Shown in pieces: positions 1-10,927 of a DNA stretch of 64,000 nucleotides. Numbering within the stretch: position 1 is the stretch's first letter; each line of letters starts with the position of its first letter. The DNA is from Helicobacter bilis (GTDB lineage: Bacteria; Campylobacterota; Campylobacteria; Campylobacterales; Helicobacteraceae): the NCBI RefSeq assembly GCF_001999985.1, contig NZ_CP019645.1:1302001-1366000 (forward strand), given 5' to 3'. Below the pieces are notes generated by a model, which had not been told where the DNA came from, did no database searches, and saw only the letters and a list, made by a program, of their open reading frames with translations. The position numbers and the translations under genes are program-made.

Positions 1-172
1 TAGAGATTCTAAAGAGATTATTTATGAATGTGCTGATGTGTTTTATCATATTGTAGTGGGACTTGCGAGTGAGAATATCCATCCAGATAGAATCTATCAG
101 GAGCTTATAAGACGCATGGGTGTGAGTGGGATTGCAGAAAAACAAAGCAGAACACAACATGCGATGAAGTAA
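1..172 (+). CDS. hisE: Phosphoribosyl-ATP diphosphatase (HisE/HisIE), C-terminal part
   Basis: This open frame enters from the left edge, read from base 2, and ends at the TAA at 170-172. The roughly 56 residues contain ECADVFYHIVVGLASENI, the helical metal-binding segment typical of the MazG-like HisE fold, followed by RIYQELIRRMG and a short polar tail. HisE hydrolyses phosphoribosyl-ATP to phosphoribosyl-AMP in histidine biosynthesis. The N-terminal part, and any fused HisI cyclohydrolase domain, lies outside the window, so HisE and HisIE cannot be told apart. Confidence 0.75.
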   Translation, partial: RDSKEIIYECADVFYHIVVGLASENIHPDRIYQELIRRMGVSGIAEKQSRTQHAMK

Positions 173-185
173 AGGATAAGTAGGC

Positions 186-1160
186 ATGAAAGAGCAAATA
201 CTCAATTTTATCTCATATTTTCATCTGTATGATTTGATTTTATTTGCGTCATTTGCATTGATTGCTATGTGCTTTGTGTTTTTATCTTTTATTTCATTTC
301 GCAGAAAAATTATTTCTATTCCCCTATTTTTGTTAGGATTTTGTCTTATTATCGCTATTCCTTTTGCAATGCGTTATTTTATGGAAGAAAGATTCTACAA
401 GATAGAAAAAGAGATTGCTTACGATCGCACTTATAATTATTCTGATGTGTATCAATATATCGGGACAATTACAAATGTTGGTAAAAGAAATATTGCTGGT
501 TGCGTGTTTTCACATCAGATTCTTTATGATACAGATAATGAGCAGGGGATAACAAAATACAAGCACAAGATACTGAATCTCGTAAAGCCTAAAAAAGTTT
601 ATAATAGAGATATTCCTATGGATTTAAAGGTGGGGCAAAGCGTAAAGATTTCAGAAGTTATGGAGAATTACGCACATAAAGGGGAAAAATATATCACAAA
701 AATAGAGTGTTATGGTAAAGCGAGACATAAAGAGAATGCAAAAGTTTTACAAGGATTCTATAAAGACAATAGCAAAACAGAAGATAGTGAAAATACAGAT
801 TCTAAAAAAGTGGCAGATGATGCAGGAAAAGATGATATGAGTGCATATACCGATGAGATAAAAAAGCTAGATGATGATAAAAAAGCTAAAAATATAGCCT
901 CACAAACCCAAAAGGTAAGCATAGAAAAGCAATCACAAAATATCAATATAAATACACAAAATACAGAATCTGCAAACCTAGATTCTAAAGATAATCAAAC
1001 ACAAGATAGCATGAATACACCGCCAAAAACAGACACGCCGCAATCACAAGGCATACCACCACAAATCATGCTGCCACCACAAGAAGAAACATTAGCACCA
1101 AATTGGCGTGAAGAAAGGGATAAGTTTAACCCACCATTGCTAAAAGAAATGCCTAGATAG
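186..1160 (+). CDS. Membrane protein with long polar tail, DUF2393-like
   Basis: A 324-residue protein with two hydrophobic helices at about residues 17-38 and 43-63. A soluble domain of roughly 120 residues follows, rich in beta-prone segments such as YQYIGTITNVGK and KVGQSVKISEV. From residue about 195 the chain is low-complexity (Lys, Asp, Ser, Gln) and ends in a proline-rich stretch. The architecture resembles the DUF2393 membrane proteins of Campylobacterota; I infer this from memory of the family. It starts 13 bp after hisE and is probably co-transcribed. The tail contains several AGATTCT-type words that read as Asp-Ser-Lys. Function unknown. Confidence 0.6.
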   Translation: MKEQILNFISYFHLYDLILFASFALIAMCFVFLSFISFRRKIISIPLFLLGFCLIIAIPFAMRYFMEERFYKIEKEIAYDRTYNYSDVYQYIGTITNVGKRNIAGCVFSHQILYDTDNEQGITKYKHKILNLVKPKKVYNRDIPMDLKVGQSVKISEVMENYAHKGEKYITKIECYGKARHKENAKVLQGFYKDNSKTEDSENTDSKKVADDAGKDDMSAYTDEIKKLDDDKKAKNIASQTQKVSIEKQSQNININTQNTESANLDSKDNQTQDSMNTPPKTDTPQSQGIPPQIMLPPQEETLAPNWREERDKFNPPLLKEMPR

Positions 1161-1301
1161 AATCTTTGTGGATTTTTTAGACTGAGATTCATATATTTGT
1201 TATATGTGAGATGGCTATTAAATTATGCGATTTCATTGTGCGTTTTAACTAGGATTTTTGCATATTTTGAATGAATTATTTTAAAACAATAAAAATCATG
1301 T

Positions 1302-1307
1302 TATAAT
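1302..1307 (+). promoter_or_regulatory. Predicted -10 box (TATAAT)
   Basis: A perfect TATAAT lies 49 bp before the ATG at 1357 in an AT-rich context. Housekeeping promoters in Helicobacter rely mainly on the -10 element, and no convincing -35 is seen. It would drive the 372-residue gene. Confidence 0.5.
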
Positions 1308-1356
1308 AAACTATTTTTACATTGAAAATAAGTTAATACCAAATGGGAGATACAAT

Positions 1357-2475
1357 ATGGCTGTGAAACTATTATGCCTATCATCTGCAAACACAAGTCC
1401 ATTCGCCAAAGCCTTTTTGCAATATATCGCTAAGCATGATTCAATCGAGTATGATTACGCAGAGATTGAGCCTTATGTGCTTGCTAAGATTCCATTCACA
1501 AAGCTTTTAACGCATTTTTGCTCCCAAACACCAGATTATGTCATGTCTTTTGATGGACATTATCGCTATATTAAAAATGACCCAAAAATCCCTTTTATTG
1601 AAATGAGTAATTCTGTGGCAGGACCCATTAGGACTAATCGCCCCTTTATCAAAACCCCTGTAGAATGGGAAAATAAAGTAGTCAAAGTAGAACCAGCATG
1701 GTATAACAAGGTATTGCCGATTGAAGATAAAACGATTTATAGCATGCTTGATTCCTATCGTTATGTATATTTACGCTATCTCGTTGCAGAATCAAAGAAG
1801 AATCCAGCAAGAAAAGAACCGCCATTTGCCTTTTATATCCCTGATTGGAACACGCACACAGATGATATATTGAACAATATTTATCGCTATTTGGATTTTT
1901 GCAGAGAAGATCGTTGCGGTTTGCATGTCGCATTGTCAAAAGCTGTGTTAGATCCAACCGATATGAGTTTGGAAGAAAAGTATAAAATGAAGCGAAAAAG
2001 CATTGACACTACACTAAAGATTATCCATGATGAGATCGATAAGTTTAATAAGGAATATGAAGAAGAGGGGCTTATCGGCAGAGTTGTAGAGAATACTAAC
2101 TATGAAAAAGACTTATTGAAGTATGATATTCGTCTATTATCTATAGAGCCAAGTAGCACAACATGGCTAGAAGCACTCTATATGCTTAAAGTAAAAGGAG
2201 TGCAATGCAATAAGATTCGACTTGTTTTTGCAAGCGGACGCAGATTCCCGGGCACAGACGACTTTGATAAGATGTTGCCTGATGTTGAGAAGTATTTTAA
2301 AGAGAATCTTATGCGTAGAGATAAAACACAAATGCTTGGATATATCTACACGACAACAGACAGATTCTATCATTTCTTAGATTTTCAAGAGAATTTTGCG
2401 TTACACATGGATTTTAATAAAATTGCTGATATTATCGCAAGTGGTGGAAATATACAACAGCAAGAAGCACAATAA
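1357..2475 (+). CDS. Conserved-looking hypothetical protein, 372 aa
   Basis: I do not recognise this protein. It is soluble, with no signal peptide or membrane helix. It opens with a Rossmann-like strand (KLLCLSSANTSPF), and residues 55-75 hold DYVMSFDGHYRYI. Charged helices around residues 200-240 are followed by an Arg-rich segment (FASGRRFPGTDDFDK) near residue 290. The start is supported by GGGAGA 6 bp upstream. It stands alone between its own TATAAT promoter and a hairpin terminator. A nucleotide-sugar or phosphate-binding role is possible from the N-terminal strand-loop pattern but is only a guess. Confidence 0.7.
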   Translation: MAVKLLCLSSANTSPFAKAFLQYIAKHDSIEYDYAEIEPYVLAKIPFTKLLTHFCSQTPDYVMSFDGHYRYIKNDPKIPFIEMSNSVAGPIRTNRPFIKTPVEWENKVVKVEPAWYNKVLPIEDKTIYSMLDSYRYVYLRYLVAESKKNPARKEPPFAFYIPDWNTHTDDILNNIYRYLDFCREDRCGLHVALSKAVLDPTDMSLEEKYKMKRKSIDTTLKIIHDEIDKFNKEYEEEGLIGRVVENTNYEKDLLKYDIRLLSIEPSSTTWLEALYMLKVKGVQCNKIRLVFASGRRFPGTDDFDKMLPDVEKYFKENLMRRDKTQMLGYIYTTTDRFYHFLDFQENFALHMDFNKIADIIASGGNIQQQEAQ

Positions 2476-2529
2476 GATTCTAAATATTTAGTCTAACTTA
2501 TGCTTTTTTGCATCCCTTCTTAAAGCATT

Positions 2530-2547
2530 AAAGGCTTTTAGCCTTTT
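2530..2547 (+). terminator. Rho-independent-type hairpin
   Basis: AAAGGC and GCCTTT form a 6-bp stem around the loop TTTTA, followed by TTGTT. It sits 55 bp after the stop of the 372-residue gene. Confidence 0.55.
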
Positions 2548-2713
2548 GTTATAATCTTAAGCCATACTTCGTATTTTCATATCTACTAACAAATTATTCT
2601 CAATTATTATAAAGATTTTTATTTATAAGAAGTGGCAAGTAACACAATGCGAAATTCATACTATTTCAAAATATTTTCCCCTTATTGTTAAAGTCCTATA
2701 TACATAAATTATT

Positions 2714-2719
2714 TATAAT
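2714..2719 (+). promoter_or_regulatory. Predicted -10 box (TATAAT) for pyrH
   Basis: A perfect TATAAT lies 40 bp upstream of the pyrH ATG in AT-rich sequence. A ribosome-binding GAGGG follows closer to the start. Confidence 0.45.
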
Positions 2720-2750
2720 GCGATTTTATATGTTTATGTTACTTTTATGA

Positions 2751-3473
<723 letters not shown>

Positions 3474-3501
3474 TTTTACACAAAGCAAAAAGATAGAATC
3501 T

Positions 3502-4224
3502 ATGCCACCACACATTCAGTCAAACACTCACATTAAGGTTTTGCAATCGCATTTTATGCAATCAGCCCAGACAATAAAAGATTGCCCACCGCAAAACTGC
3601 ACTGAGATAGCCACGCTGGGACGAAGCAATGTGGGCAAAAGCTCGATTATAAATCTTTTACTCAATCACAAACTTGCAAAAAGCTCAAGCACACCGGGCA
3701 AAACAAAGCTCATTAATTTTTTTAGCACCACTTGGGAGCTAACTACTAACAAAGACTCTACGCCCAACACACATGACAGCAATGCAATGCAATGCAAAAC
3801 AGATTCCATGCAAAATAATCAAGATTTATTACAAACAGAATCTATGCGAATCCCACTTATATTTATCGACTTTCCGGGCTTTGGATATGCAAAAGTGAGC
3901 AAAGACACAAAAAAAGTGTGGGATAAGCATTTGACTGATTTTATCTACAAGCGGCAGAGCATTAAATTATTTTGCCATTTAATCGATTCCCGTCATACAA
4001 ATCTAGCGATAGATACAGAGATTGAAAGATTTTTGCAAAAGATTGTAGAATCTAGACAAGATTGCAAACTTCTGCAAATTTACACAAAAGACGACAAGTT
4101 AAACAAGAGCGACTACCACAAGCTAAAAACTCAAAACAAACTCACAATATCTACACTCAAAAAAACCCCACAAGCCACACAGCAACTCTATCATGCAATT
4201 TTACATGCAAGCCTTAATTGGTAG
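3502..4224 (+). CDS. engB: Ribosome biogenesis GTPase EngB/YsxC with internal insert
   Basis: 240 residues against about 200 for the family, which assists large-subunit ribosome assembly. The G1 loop GRSNVGKSS (about residue 40), STPGKT for G2, DFPGFGYAKVS for G3 and TKDDK for G4 are all present. The extra length is a Thr/Asn/Gln-rich insert of about 35 residues (about 80-115) between G2 and G3, a surface loop in known structures, so activity may survive. The insert DNA contains an AGATTC and an AGAATCT word, as do the inserts in coaE and the SDR gene. It is convergent with leuS. Confidence 0.9.
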   Translation: MPPHIQSNTHIKVLQSHFMQSAQTIKDCPPQNCTEIATLGRSNVGKSSIINLLLNHKLAKSSSTPGKTKLINFFSTTWELTTNKDSTPNTHDSNAMQCKTDSMQNNQDLLQTESMRIPLIFIDFPGFGYAKVSKDTKKVWDKHLTDFIYKRQSIKLFCHLIDSRHTNLAIDTEIERFLQKIVESRQDCKLLQIYTKDDKLNKSDYHKLKTQNKLTISTLKKTPQATQQLYHAILHASLNW

Positions 4225-4403
4225 GTTTAAGCCAATGATATTTTCAGACAGAGATACCACTTATTCAGTCTAGTTTCCTACTAGACATGTGTTTGCAAAA
4301 CATGTGAGTGATGGTAGAGACAAGAGATTGGGGCTTTAAACTATAAGCAAAAATCTCTTTTAAGTTTGCTTTATTCAAACATGACAATTATTAGAATCTA
4401 ACC

Positions 4404-6860
4404 CTACACCACAAAATTGACTAATTTATTTGGCACGAAAATCTCTTTTTTAATCTCATTTGTAAGCCATTTTTCTGCTACGCTTTTAGCAGCATTTATG
4501 ACTTCTTCTTTTGTGGCATTTGTGGGCATCATGACTTCAGCGCGTTTCTTTCCATTGACACTAATTGCATAGGTGATTTCATCTTGTTTGAAAGCATCTT
4601 TATCAATCTCAATGGGCGTAAAATTTGCGAGATTAAACAACTCTTGACTAAGCTCACTTGCAATATGTGGGATAAAATTCTCTAAAATATGAAGCAATAT
4701 AAAATAGCCCTCTGTGAAAACTAAATCATCATCTTGTGCAGACAAGGCATTGTGTGCTTCCATACATGCCGCAATTACGACATTAAATGGATAGCCCTCA
4801 ATCTTTTTATTAAATATATTTTGTTGTTTTTGCAGGGCTTCATATACTTTTAGTCGTGCAATTTTAGAATCTTTATTTAGTTTCTGTGTGTCTATTTTTG
4901 GTAATGTCTCGCACTTTTTTACACGCACTTTTCTATCAATAAGTCGGCAGATAAATTTATAGCAACCAACCACACTATTATCATTCCAGTCAAGCGCATA
5001 GCTAGATGGTGCAGCAAAAAGGATAAATAATCTTGCAGTATCTGCTCCATAAGATTCTATAATATGTCGCGGCTCTACTACATTGCCTAGACTTTTTGAC
5101 ATTTTCACTCCATCTTTTAGCACCATGCCTTGCGTGAGTAAATGTGAAAAAGGCTCACTAAAGCTAATATAGCCTAGATCTCGCAACATTTTGGTATAGA
5201 ATCTCGCATATAAAAGGTGTAAAATCGCATGTTCAATTCCACCGATATACTCATCAACTTCCATAAAATATTGCAGAGATTCCGCACAAAAGGCTTTATC
5301 TTTACGCAATTCCTTTGGTGTTGTGTAATGCAGGAAATACCAGCTAGATTCTACAAAAGTATCCATAGTATCAGTCTCTCTTATAGAATCTGCGTTGCAT
5401 TTGGGGCATTTTGTATATTTCCAAGTTGCATGTTTTTCAAGCGGATTGCCTTCCCCTGTTATCTCAATATCATTTGGTAATTCAACGGGTAAAACACTCG
5501 ATTCTACCACGCCACATTGTGGGCAGTGGATAAGTGGTATAGGTGTCCCCCAATAGCGTTGGCGTGATATGCCCCAATCTCTTAGTTTATAGTTTGTAGT
5601 TTTTTTACCTATGCCTTTTTCTTCAAAAAGGGCGATGATTTTCTCCCTTGCTTCCTTGCTATTTAGTCCTGAGAACTTGTCGCTATTACATAAGATTCCA
5701 TCTTCTGTGTTTGGCTTATTTATACCATCATGCTCACCCTTTGCTTCTATGACGGGCAGTAAGGCTAGATTATATTTTTTTGCAAACTCAAAATCCCTTT
5801 CATCATGGCTTGGCACACTCATAACAGCACCACTTCCATAACTCATAAGCACAAAGTTGCTAATCCATACAGGAATCTTTTTCTGTGTGAGTGGATGCAG
5901 GACAAAAATGGGGAGAGATATGCCTATTTTATCAGCTTTTGATCGCTCTTTTTCAGCTTGATTGCGGATATTTTTGATTATTTCTATATCATTTTTTGCT
6001 AATACATTTTTTTCAATGAGACAATCGACTATGCTATGCTCTGGTGCTATGACACAATAGCTCACACCATAGATTGTATCAGCCCTTGTGGTATAAACAT
6101 CAAGCGTGTTGATTTTATTATCTAGCAGGTTTTTAGAATCTTTGCATAACTCAAATGAAAAAGATAAGCCGCTAGACTTCCCTATCCAATTTCTTTGCAT
6201 ACTTAAGACTTGTGGGGGCCATTTGCCCTCTAAAGATTCTAAATCATTGAGTAACTCTTCTGCATAGTCTGTGATTTTAAGATAGTATTGATACATTTCT
6301 TTTTGCACCACAGGGGTATCACAACGCCAGCATTTACCATCGATAACTTGCTCGTTAGCTAACACGGTTAAGTCATTTGGACACCAATTAAGAAAGGCTT
6401 TTTTACGATAGACTAAGCCTTTTTGCCATGCTTTTATGAAAAACTCTTGCTCATATTTGCTATATATTGGATCACAAGTCTCTAGCACCCTTTCTTTTGA
6501 AAAGCTTAATCCCATAGTTTGTAATTCTTTTAGCATAACCTCCATATTGCTATAAGTCCAATCTTTTGGGTGGATTTTATGCTTTATGGCAGCATTTTCA
6601 GCAGGCATACCAAAGGCATCAAAGCCGATAGGGTGTAATACATTATAACCATACATGCGATAATATCTAGCCATAGCATCGCCTATGCAGTAGTTTCGCA
6701 CATGTCCCATGTGGATTGCCCCGCTTGGATATGGAAACATTGAGAGAATGTATTTTTTAGGTTTTGAAAAGTCATTGCTTGGCTCAAATACGCCGCTTTC
6801 TTGCCATATTTTCTGCCATTTAGATTCTATTGCGGCTGGATTATAGTTTTCATGTGTCAT
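4404..6860 (-). CDS. leuS: Leucyl-tRNA synthetase
   Basis: 818 residues from the chosen start. It charges tRNA-Leu with leucine in the cytoplasm. [11 protein letters not shown] carries the class I HIGH-type signature, and KMSKS is at residues 585-589 (bases 5092-5106). [15 protein letters not shown] marks the editing domain, and the paired CPQC/CPKC cysteines mark the zinc-binding insertion. A longer frame opens at 6887, but the ATG at 6860 has GAAGGA 7 bp upstream and the encoded [12 protein letters not shown] is the usual LeuS beginning, so I chose it. It is the first of a minus-strand run. The Mla lipoprotein gene lies upstream, with its stop about 60 bp away. Confidence 0.95.
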   Translation of the reverse strand: MTHENYNPAAIESKWQKIWQESGVFEPSNDFSKPKKYILSMFPYPSGAIHMGHVRNYCIGDAMARYYRMYGYNVLHPIGFDAFGMPAENAAIKHKIHPKDWTYSNMEVMLKELQTMGLSFSKERVLETCDPIYSKYEQEFFIKAWQKGLVYRKKAFLNWCPNDLTVLANEQVIDGKCWRCDTPVVQKEMYQYYLKITDYAEELLNDLESLEGKWPPQVLSMQRNWIGKSSGLSFSFELCKDSKNLLDNKINTLDVYTTRADTIYGVSYCVIAPEHSIVDCLIEKNVLAKNDIEIIKNIRNQAEKERSKADKIGISLPIFVLHPLTQKKIPVWISNFVLMSYGSGAVMSVPSHDERDFEFAKKYNLALLPVIEAKGEHDGINKPNTEDGILCNSDKFSGLNSKEAREKIIALFEEKGIGKKTTNYKLRDWGISRQRYWGTPIPLIHCPQCGVVESSVLPVELPNDIEITGEGNPLEKHATWKYTKCPKCNADSIRETDTMDTFVESSWYFLHYTTPKELRKDKAFCAESLQYFMEVDEYIGGIEHAILHLLYARFYTKMLRDLGYISFSEPFSHLLTQGMVLKDGVKMSKSLGNVVEPRHIIESYGADTARLFILFAAPSSYALDWNDNSVVGCYKFICRLIDRKVRVKKCETLPKIDTQKLNKDSKIARLKVYEALQKQQNIFNKKIEGYPFNVVIAACMEAHNALSAQDDDLVFTEGYFILLHILENFIPHIASELSQELFNLANFTPIEIDKDAFKQDEITYAISVNGKKRAEVMMPTNATKEEVINAAKSVAEKWLTNEIKKEIFVPNKLVNFVV

Positions 6861-6922
6861 TTGTGAATCCTTCAAAAATAATTGCAATTTTATTGTTATT
6901 TATTAAATACTTTTTTAAAATG

Positions 6923-7495
6923 CTATTTCTTTATCTCTTTAGCGATTTTTTGTAATGCTTCATTCATAGCATGTTGCAGGGTGATGGCTGGATTTTCTCC
7001 CATTGCAGAGGTTGTTATGCTGCCTTCTTTTATGCGTTTCATATCATAGCCTAAAAGCTCATAAGTTAGATATACTTTTGCTTCATAATCACTTGTGCCT
7101 TTTACATATAAGTCATTAATACTAATTCGCAAAGTGTTTAGCCGCTGACTTAAAGGTGGATTCTGATCTACTTGTAAGCAATGATTTGACGCAATCTTTA
7201 TGAAAGCGTTTCTTGCCATATTCTTTGGTAAATCAATCCATTTATAATTTGGTAATACCTTAATCTCATTTTTCTCATTATAGAGTAAAATATCCTTGCT
7301 ATCATAGGGTGAGAGAGCATTCACTTGTAAAGCAAAGCTATCTTGCTTCTTTTTGCATTGATTTTCTAACTCTACATTATCAAGGCTATAAAAAGTCTGG
7401 TCTGGCAGGACTGACTTTAGATTCACATTTAAACAACCTTGCAATAATGCTGCAACTAAGATAATATAGAATCCTTGCATAAGATTTAATCGCAT
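6923..7495 (-). CDS. ABC-transport auxiliary lipoprotein of the Mla-type system
   Basis: 190 residues. The N terminus is a lipoprotein signal ending in the lipobox LLQGC at about residues 17-21, so the mature protein should be lipid-anchored. The rest resembles the ABC_trans_aux family (PqiC/LptE-like partners of MCE transporters). A longer frame begins at 7579, but the ATG at 7495 is preceded by AAAGGAG 5 bp away and places the signal sequence at the terminus. It is the last gene of the mlaE-mlaF-mlaD cluster, 10 bp after mlaD. It probably helps pass phospholipid between the inner and outer membranes. Confidence 0.8.
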   Translation of the reverse strand: MRLNLMQGFYIILVAALLQGCLNVNLKSVLPDQTFYSLDNVELENQCKKKQDSFALQVNALSPYDSKDILLYNEKNEIKVLPNYKWIDLPKNMARNAFIKIASNHCLQVDQNPPLSQRLNTLRISINDLYVKGTSDYEAKVYLTYELLGYDMKRIKEGSITTSAMGENPAITLQHAMNEALQKIAKEIKK

Positions 7496-7505
7496 ATTTA
7501 CTCCT

Positions 7506-8273
7506 TTAGTTTCGTTTTCCAAGTAGTGTTTCATAAGGGTCTCGCTCCATTCTATCCATAAACAGACTTGCTTTCTCAAGGAAAGAGTTTAGCGTTTGCA
7601 AACTATATCCGCTTTTATTGATAAGTGGTGTTAGAATCTCTCTCACATTAAAATCACCGCGTAATAATGCCCTATCTAAATCCCTTAAAAGCTTATCTGC
7701 ACTATTTAGAGTCTTATCAAGATTCTGTTTTGTGCCCTCCAGTGAAATAAGCATATTGCGTATATCTTCAATGTTTTTGCTGTCTGTGATATTTTTCACA
7801 TTGCTTACAATATCTTGTATATCATTTGTCATGCCTTGTGCGTTTTCTAGCAATTTACCAATGGCATTTTTTGCTAGATAGAGTGTCGCTTCATCTTCAT
7901 CTTTAATGATATTGCCTTTTTCATTCTGTTTTAATTTTAAATAGCTCATACCCACAAATCCATCAGAATCTATTACTAGCTCAGACCCTTCTCTTACAGG
8001 TATCTTTTTATTAATAGCAACATCAATTTGCACGACACCTACATCATCTTTTTTAAATCCCATGTGAGTTACACTCCCCACACTAATGCCTTTATATTTT
8101 ACAGGTGTATTGACACTAATGCCCCCTACCTCATCTTGTGTATAAACATGATAAATCTTCACTCTTCTATCATCAATGCCAAAGCGACCAATCCAAAAGA
8201 TAAACGCAATCATTGCAATCGTTAAGATACAAAAAATAAGCCCAATAAGTGTATAATTAATATTTCTCTCCAT
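7506..8273 (-). CDS. mlaD: MCE/MlaD-family substrate-binding protein
   Basis: 255 residues: one N-terminal membrane anchor (about 8-28), then an MCE domain (about 38-115) with GGISVNTPVKYKGISVGSV and DGFVGMSYLKL, then a helical region to the C terminus containing many Asn/Asp/Lys residues. MlaD proteins form hexameric rings in the periplasm that hold phospholipid for the MlaE/MlaF permease. It follows mlaF by 9 bp and is clearly in the same operon. The gene symbol rests on family and context. Confidence 0.85.
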   Translation of the reverse strand: MERNINYTLIGLIFCILTIAMIAFIFWIGRFGIDDRRVKIYHVYTQDEVGGISVNTPVKYKGISVGSVTHMGFKKDDVGVVQIDVAINKKIPVREGSELVIDSDGFVGMSYLKLKQNEKGNIIKDEDEATLYLAKNAIGKLLENAQGMTNDIQDIVSNVKNITDSKNIEDIRNMLISLEGTKQNLDKTLNSADKLLRDLDRALLRGDFNVREILTPLINKSGYSLQTLNSFLEKASLFMDRMERDPYETLLGKRN

Positions 8274-8282
8274 ACAAATCCT

Positions 8283-9050
8283 TTATTTATATTTCCAATA
8301 TTTCTCACCACGCGTAGAATGAAAAAGGCTATTTTGATGCAAACCATTATTTGCTTCTTTTGCAAACTCATCTAGTGTGCCGCTAAACTCAATCTTTTTA
8401 TTACCAAGCAAGATAAATCTATCAGTAACATCTTTTATACTATCTAAATCATGTGTAATCATAACTATCGTTACGCCAAACTTCTCTTTTAAAGAAGCGA
8501 TTAAATCATCAAATTTGCATGCACTAGCAGGATCTAGCCCACTTGTTGGCTCATCTAAGAATAGAATCTCTGGCTCCGTGCATAATGCCCTAGCTAGTGC
8601 TACTCTTTTTTTCATACCGCCGCTTAATTCATTCACATATTTATTACACACACTTAAATCAAGCCCTACATTATGTAGCCAAAACTTTGCTATTTCAGGA
8701 TATAGGTTTGATGGAAAATATGAGTATTCTTCAAGCAGACTTGTTACATTTTCAAGCACATTTAAAGAGCTAAAGAGAGCGCCAAACTGAAATACAACGC
8801 CCATTTTTTGCATAATAGTATGCTTTTTAGAATCTTTTAACTTCCAAATATCAGTATTAAGGATATTAATACTCCCAGAAGTTGGTCTATGCAAGAATAT
8901 AAGCGTATGTAAAAGTGTCGTTTTACCACTTCCACTGCCACCAAGTATAGAGAAAATTTCCCCCTTTTTCACATGAAAGCTTATAGAATCATGTATCAGC
9001 GTATTGCCATAATGTGTAGTGAGATTATTAACTTCAACGATATTACTCAT
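8283..9050 (-). CDS. mlaF: MlaF-type ABC transporter ATPase
   Basis: 255 residues with every ABC ATPase motif: Walker A GGSGSGKTT (about 35-43), Q-loop VVFQFGALF, signature LSGGMKKRVALARAL, Walker B ILFLDEPTSGLDP and switch histidine in ITHDLDS. The FQFGALFSSLNV segment is typical of the Mla/Ttg2A subgroup. Its ATG overlaps the mlaE stop (ATGA), implying translational coupling. It powers phospholipid movement through MlaE. Confidence 0.9.
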   Translation of the reverse strand: MSNIVEVNNLTTHYGNTLIHDSISFHVKKGEIFSILGGSGSGKTTLLHTLIFLHRPTSGSINILNTDIWKLKDSKKHTIMQKMGVVFQFGALFSSLNVLENVTSLLEEYSYFPSNLYPEIAKFWLHNVGLDLSVCNKYVNELSGGMKKRVALARALCTEPEILFLDEPTSGLDPASACKFDDLIASLKEKFGVTIVMITHDLDSIKDVTDRFILLGNKKIEFSGTLDEFAKEANNGLHQNSLFHSTRGEKYWKYK

Positions 9051-10261
9051 AGATTATACCTTGTGAAAATGAAAGAGAAAATCGCATTTGCCATGATAAT
9101 CCAAAATATCGCATTCACAACACTCATGGTTGTCATTTTACCAATAGATTGCGTATCGCCCCTGCATTCCAACCCACGAAAGCACCCAACAATGCCAATA
9201 ATCGCACCAAATACAGGGGCTTTTACCACGCCTATCCAAAAATGCGTAATCGACACCGTTTCATAGAATCTTTCTAAATAAGTCTCAAAGCCAATATTAA
9301 TGCTTGTCTTAATCGCTACCATACCACCAAAAAGTGCAATCGCATCAGCAGCAAATACCATTAAAGGCATAACGATAATAAGGGCTAAGATTCTAGGGAT
9401 AATGAGAAAATAGAATATATTAAGATTCATAGCTTTCATAGCAGATAACTCTTCTGTAAGTCGCATAGACCCAAGCTGTGCGGTAAAGCTTGATGCACTT
9501 CTACCAGCAATCACTAAGGCAAGGATAAATGGTCCCATCTCACGCAAAGCAAGCTTTGCAGTCGTATCAACACTCATAATCGGCACACCCATAGAGTTTA
9601 GCTGATATGCCCCTTGCAGTGTGATTGCATAACCAATAATAAGCGAGGTCATAAGCCCAACAGGCAATGCCTTAAAGCCCTGCTCATAGATATGATAAAT
9701 AAGGGATTTAAAACGAAAATTTGATGGCTTTAAACAACCAAGCATAAAGAAATGTAAAAACATACCCATGAAGTTAAAAAACGATAAGGCAGTTTGATAA
9801 AAACTAACACACCACTGCCCTATAAAACTAAAAAAGCTAGAAAAAATATTAAGCCTTTTTGGTCTATATGGGGTGCTTAATACTTCTTTCATTATGGCAT
9901 TGTCATTATTTTCTATGGCGTTATAGACTTCACCATTAAGAAGCAGTGTGTAACGCTCTGATAAGAGAAAAGAAGTAAGACGGGTAGTCTGCACATTATC
10001 AACATAGATATACACATCTTCTATTTGACTAGATTCTAAAGTATTACGCAAAAGCAACATGAAGATAATGCCAACCCTTGCATTTTGAAATACAATATGA
10101 ATATCGCCTGTGTATTTTTGCACTTGAGCGCGCAAGGCAGTAATGTAGGCTTGCTGCACGAAGCTATCCCAATGCCCCTCGATAATAATAGCATTTGAAG
10201 GTGGCTTTATAGTATTAAAACGCGCACATATTGCTTTACTCTCATCATCTGAAACAAACAA
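9047..10261 (-). CDS. mlaE: MlaE-type ABC permease with N-terminal extension
   Basis: 404 residues, longer than the about 260 of a minimal MlaE. The C-terminal 250 residues form the permease, with LPVGLMTSLIIGYAITLQG, FILALVIAGRSASSFTAQLG and several membrane helices. The first 150 or so residues form a soluble domain with alternating strands and helices that looks STAS-like, as in other Campylobacterota and proteobacterial MlaE fusions. The start is TTG at 10261, with AAGGAT 7-8 bp upstream. It heads the mlaE-mlaF-mlaD-lipoprotein operon, 17 bp after dgkA. Confidence 0.88.
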   Translation of the reverse strand: MFVSDDESKAICARFNTIKPPSNAIIIEGHWDSFVQQAYITALRAQVQKYTGDIHIVFQNARVGIIFMLLLRNTLESSQIEDVYIYVDNVQTTRLTSFLLSERYTLLLNGEVYNAIENNDNAIMKEVLSTPYRPKRLNIFSSFFSFIGQWCVSFYQTALSFFNFMGMFLHFFMLGCLKPSNFRFKSLIYHIYEQGFKALPVGLMTSLIIGYAITLQGAYQLNSMGVPIMSVDTTAKLALREMGPFILALVIAGRSASSFTAQLGSMRLTEELSAMKAMNLNIFYFLIIPRILALIIVMPLMVFAADAIALFGGMVAIKTSINIGFETYLERFYETVSITHFWIGVVKAPVFGAIIGIVGCFRGLECRGDTQSIGKMTTMSVVNAIFWIIMANAIFSFIFTRYNL

Positions 10262-10278
10262 AAATTATCCTTAAGATT

Positions 10279-10650
10279 CTATAACACAAAACGAACAAGC
10301 AAGTAGCCACCCCAAATAAAAGCAGCAAACAACATACAAACAAACTGCAAACTACTGCCAATATCCTTTGCATCTCGTGCAAGCGGATGAAATGTAGGCT
10401 GGACTAGGTCAATAATCTTTTCAATAGCTGTATTCACTAACTCCGCAAATACCATAAAAAACAAAGGCAAAACTAAAAAAGCAATCTCAAAAAAATCACG
10501 CCCCAAAAAACACGCAATAATGAAAAATAACACAAACACAATAAGGATTTGTCGAAATGAGACTTCTTCACTCACACAAGCTTTTAATCCCGCTAGAGAA
10601 AAAAAGAAAGCCCCAATAATCCGCTTTACCCCTTTTTTACCGCTTTTCAC
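10279..10650 (-). CDS. dgkA: Diacylglycerol kinase
   Basis: 123 residues, the usual DgkA size, with three membrane helices. The conserved segment FAELVNTAIEKIIDLV carries the catalytic glutamate and asparagine, followed by HPLARDAKDIGS. The enzyme phosphorylates diacylglycerol to phosphatidic acid in the inner membrane. The start is GTG at 10650 with AAAGG 7 bp before it. The position directly upstream of mlaE fits a lipid-maintenance operon. Confidence 0.92.
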   Translation of the reverse strand: MKSGKKGVKRIIGAFFFSLAGLKACVSEEVSFRQILIVFVLFFIIACFLGRDFFEIAFLVLPLFFMVFAELVNTAIEKIIDLVQPTFHPLARDAKDIGSSLQFVCMLFAAFIWGGYLLVRFVL

Positions 10651-10892
10651 TATATGCCTTTATTATTAGATTTACGAAGATTCTATAAAGGCTGTATCTT
10701 AACAAAAAAAATACATGTTTATGCAAATAATTTATAAAAATGCAATGTAGTATTGCGAAAAGGTTATCATGGTATGACAGGTTTTCTAAGAGATTTTAAA
10801 ACAACAAAAAAGCAATAGTAATAGTAAGGTTTAGAATTGGGTATTAAGGCTGTAAAAACAAAGAGAGAACTTAAAAATACATAATATGCAGA

Positions 10893-10898
10893 TATAAT
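10893..10898 (+). promoter_or_regulatory. Predicted -10 box (TATAAT) for the phase-variable glycosyltransferase
   Basis: TATAAT is 30 bp before the ATG at 10928, with AAGGAAC as the ribosome-binding site in between. The promoter faces away from dgkA. Confidence 0.5.
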
Positions 10899-10927
10899 AT
10901 AACTCTATTCTACACATAAGGAACACA

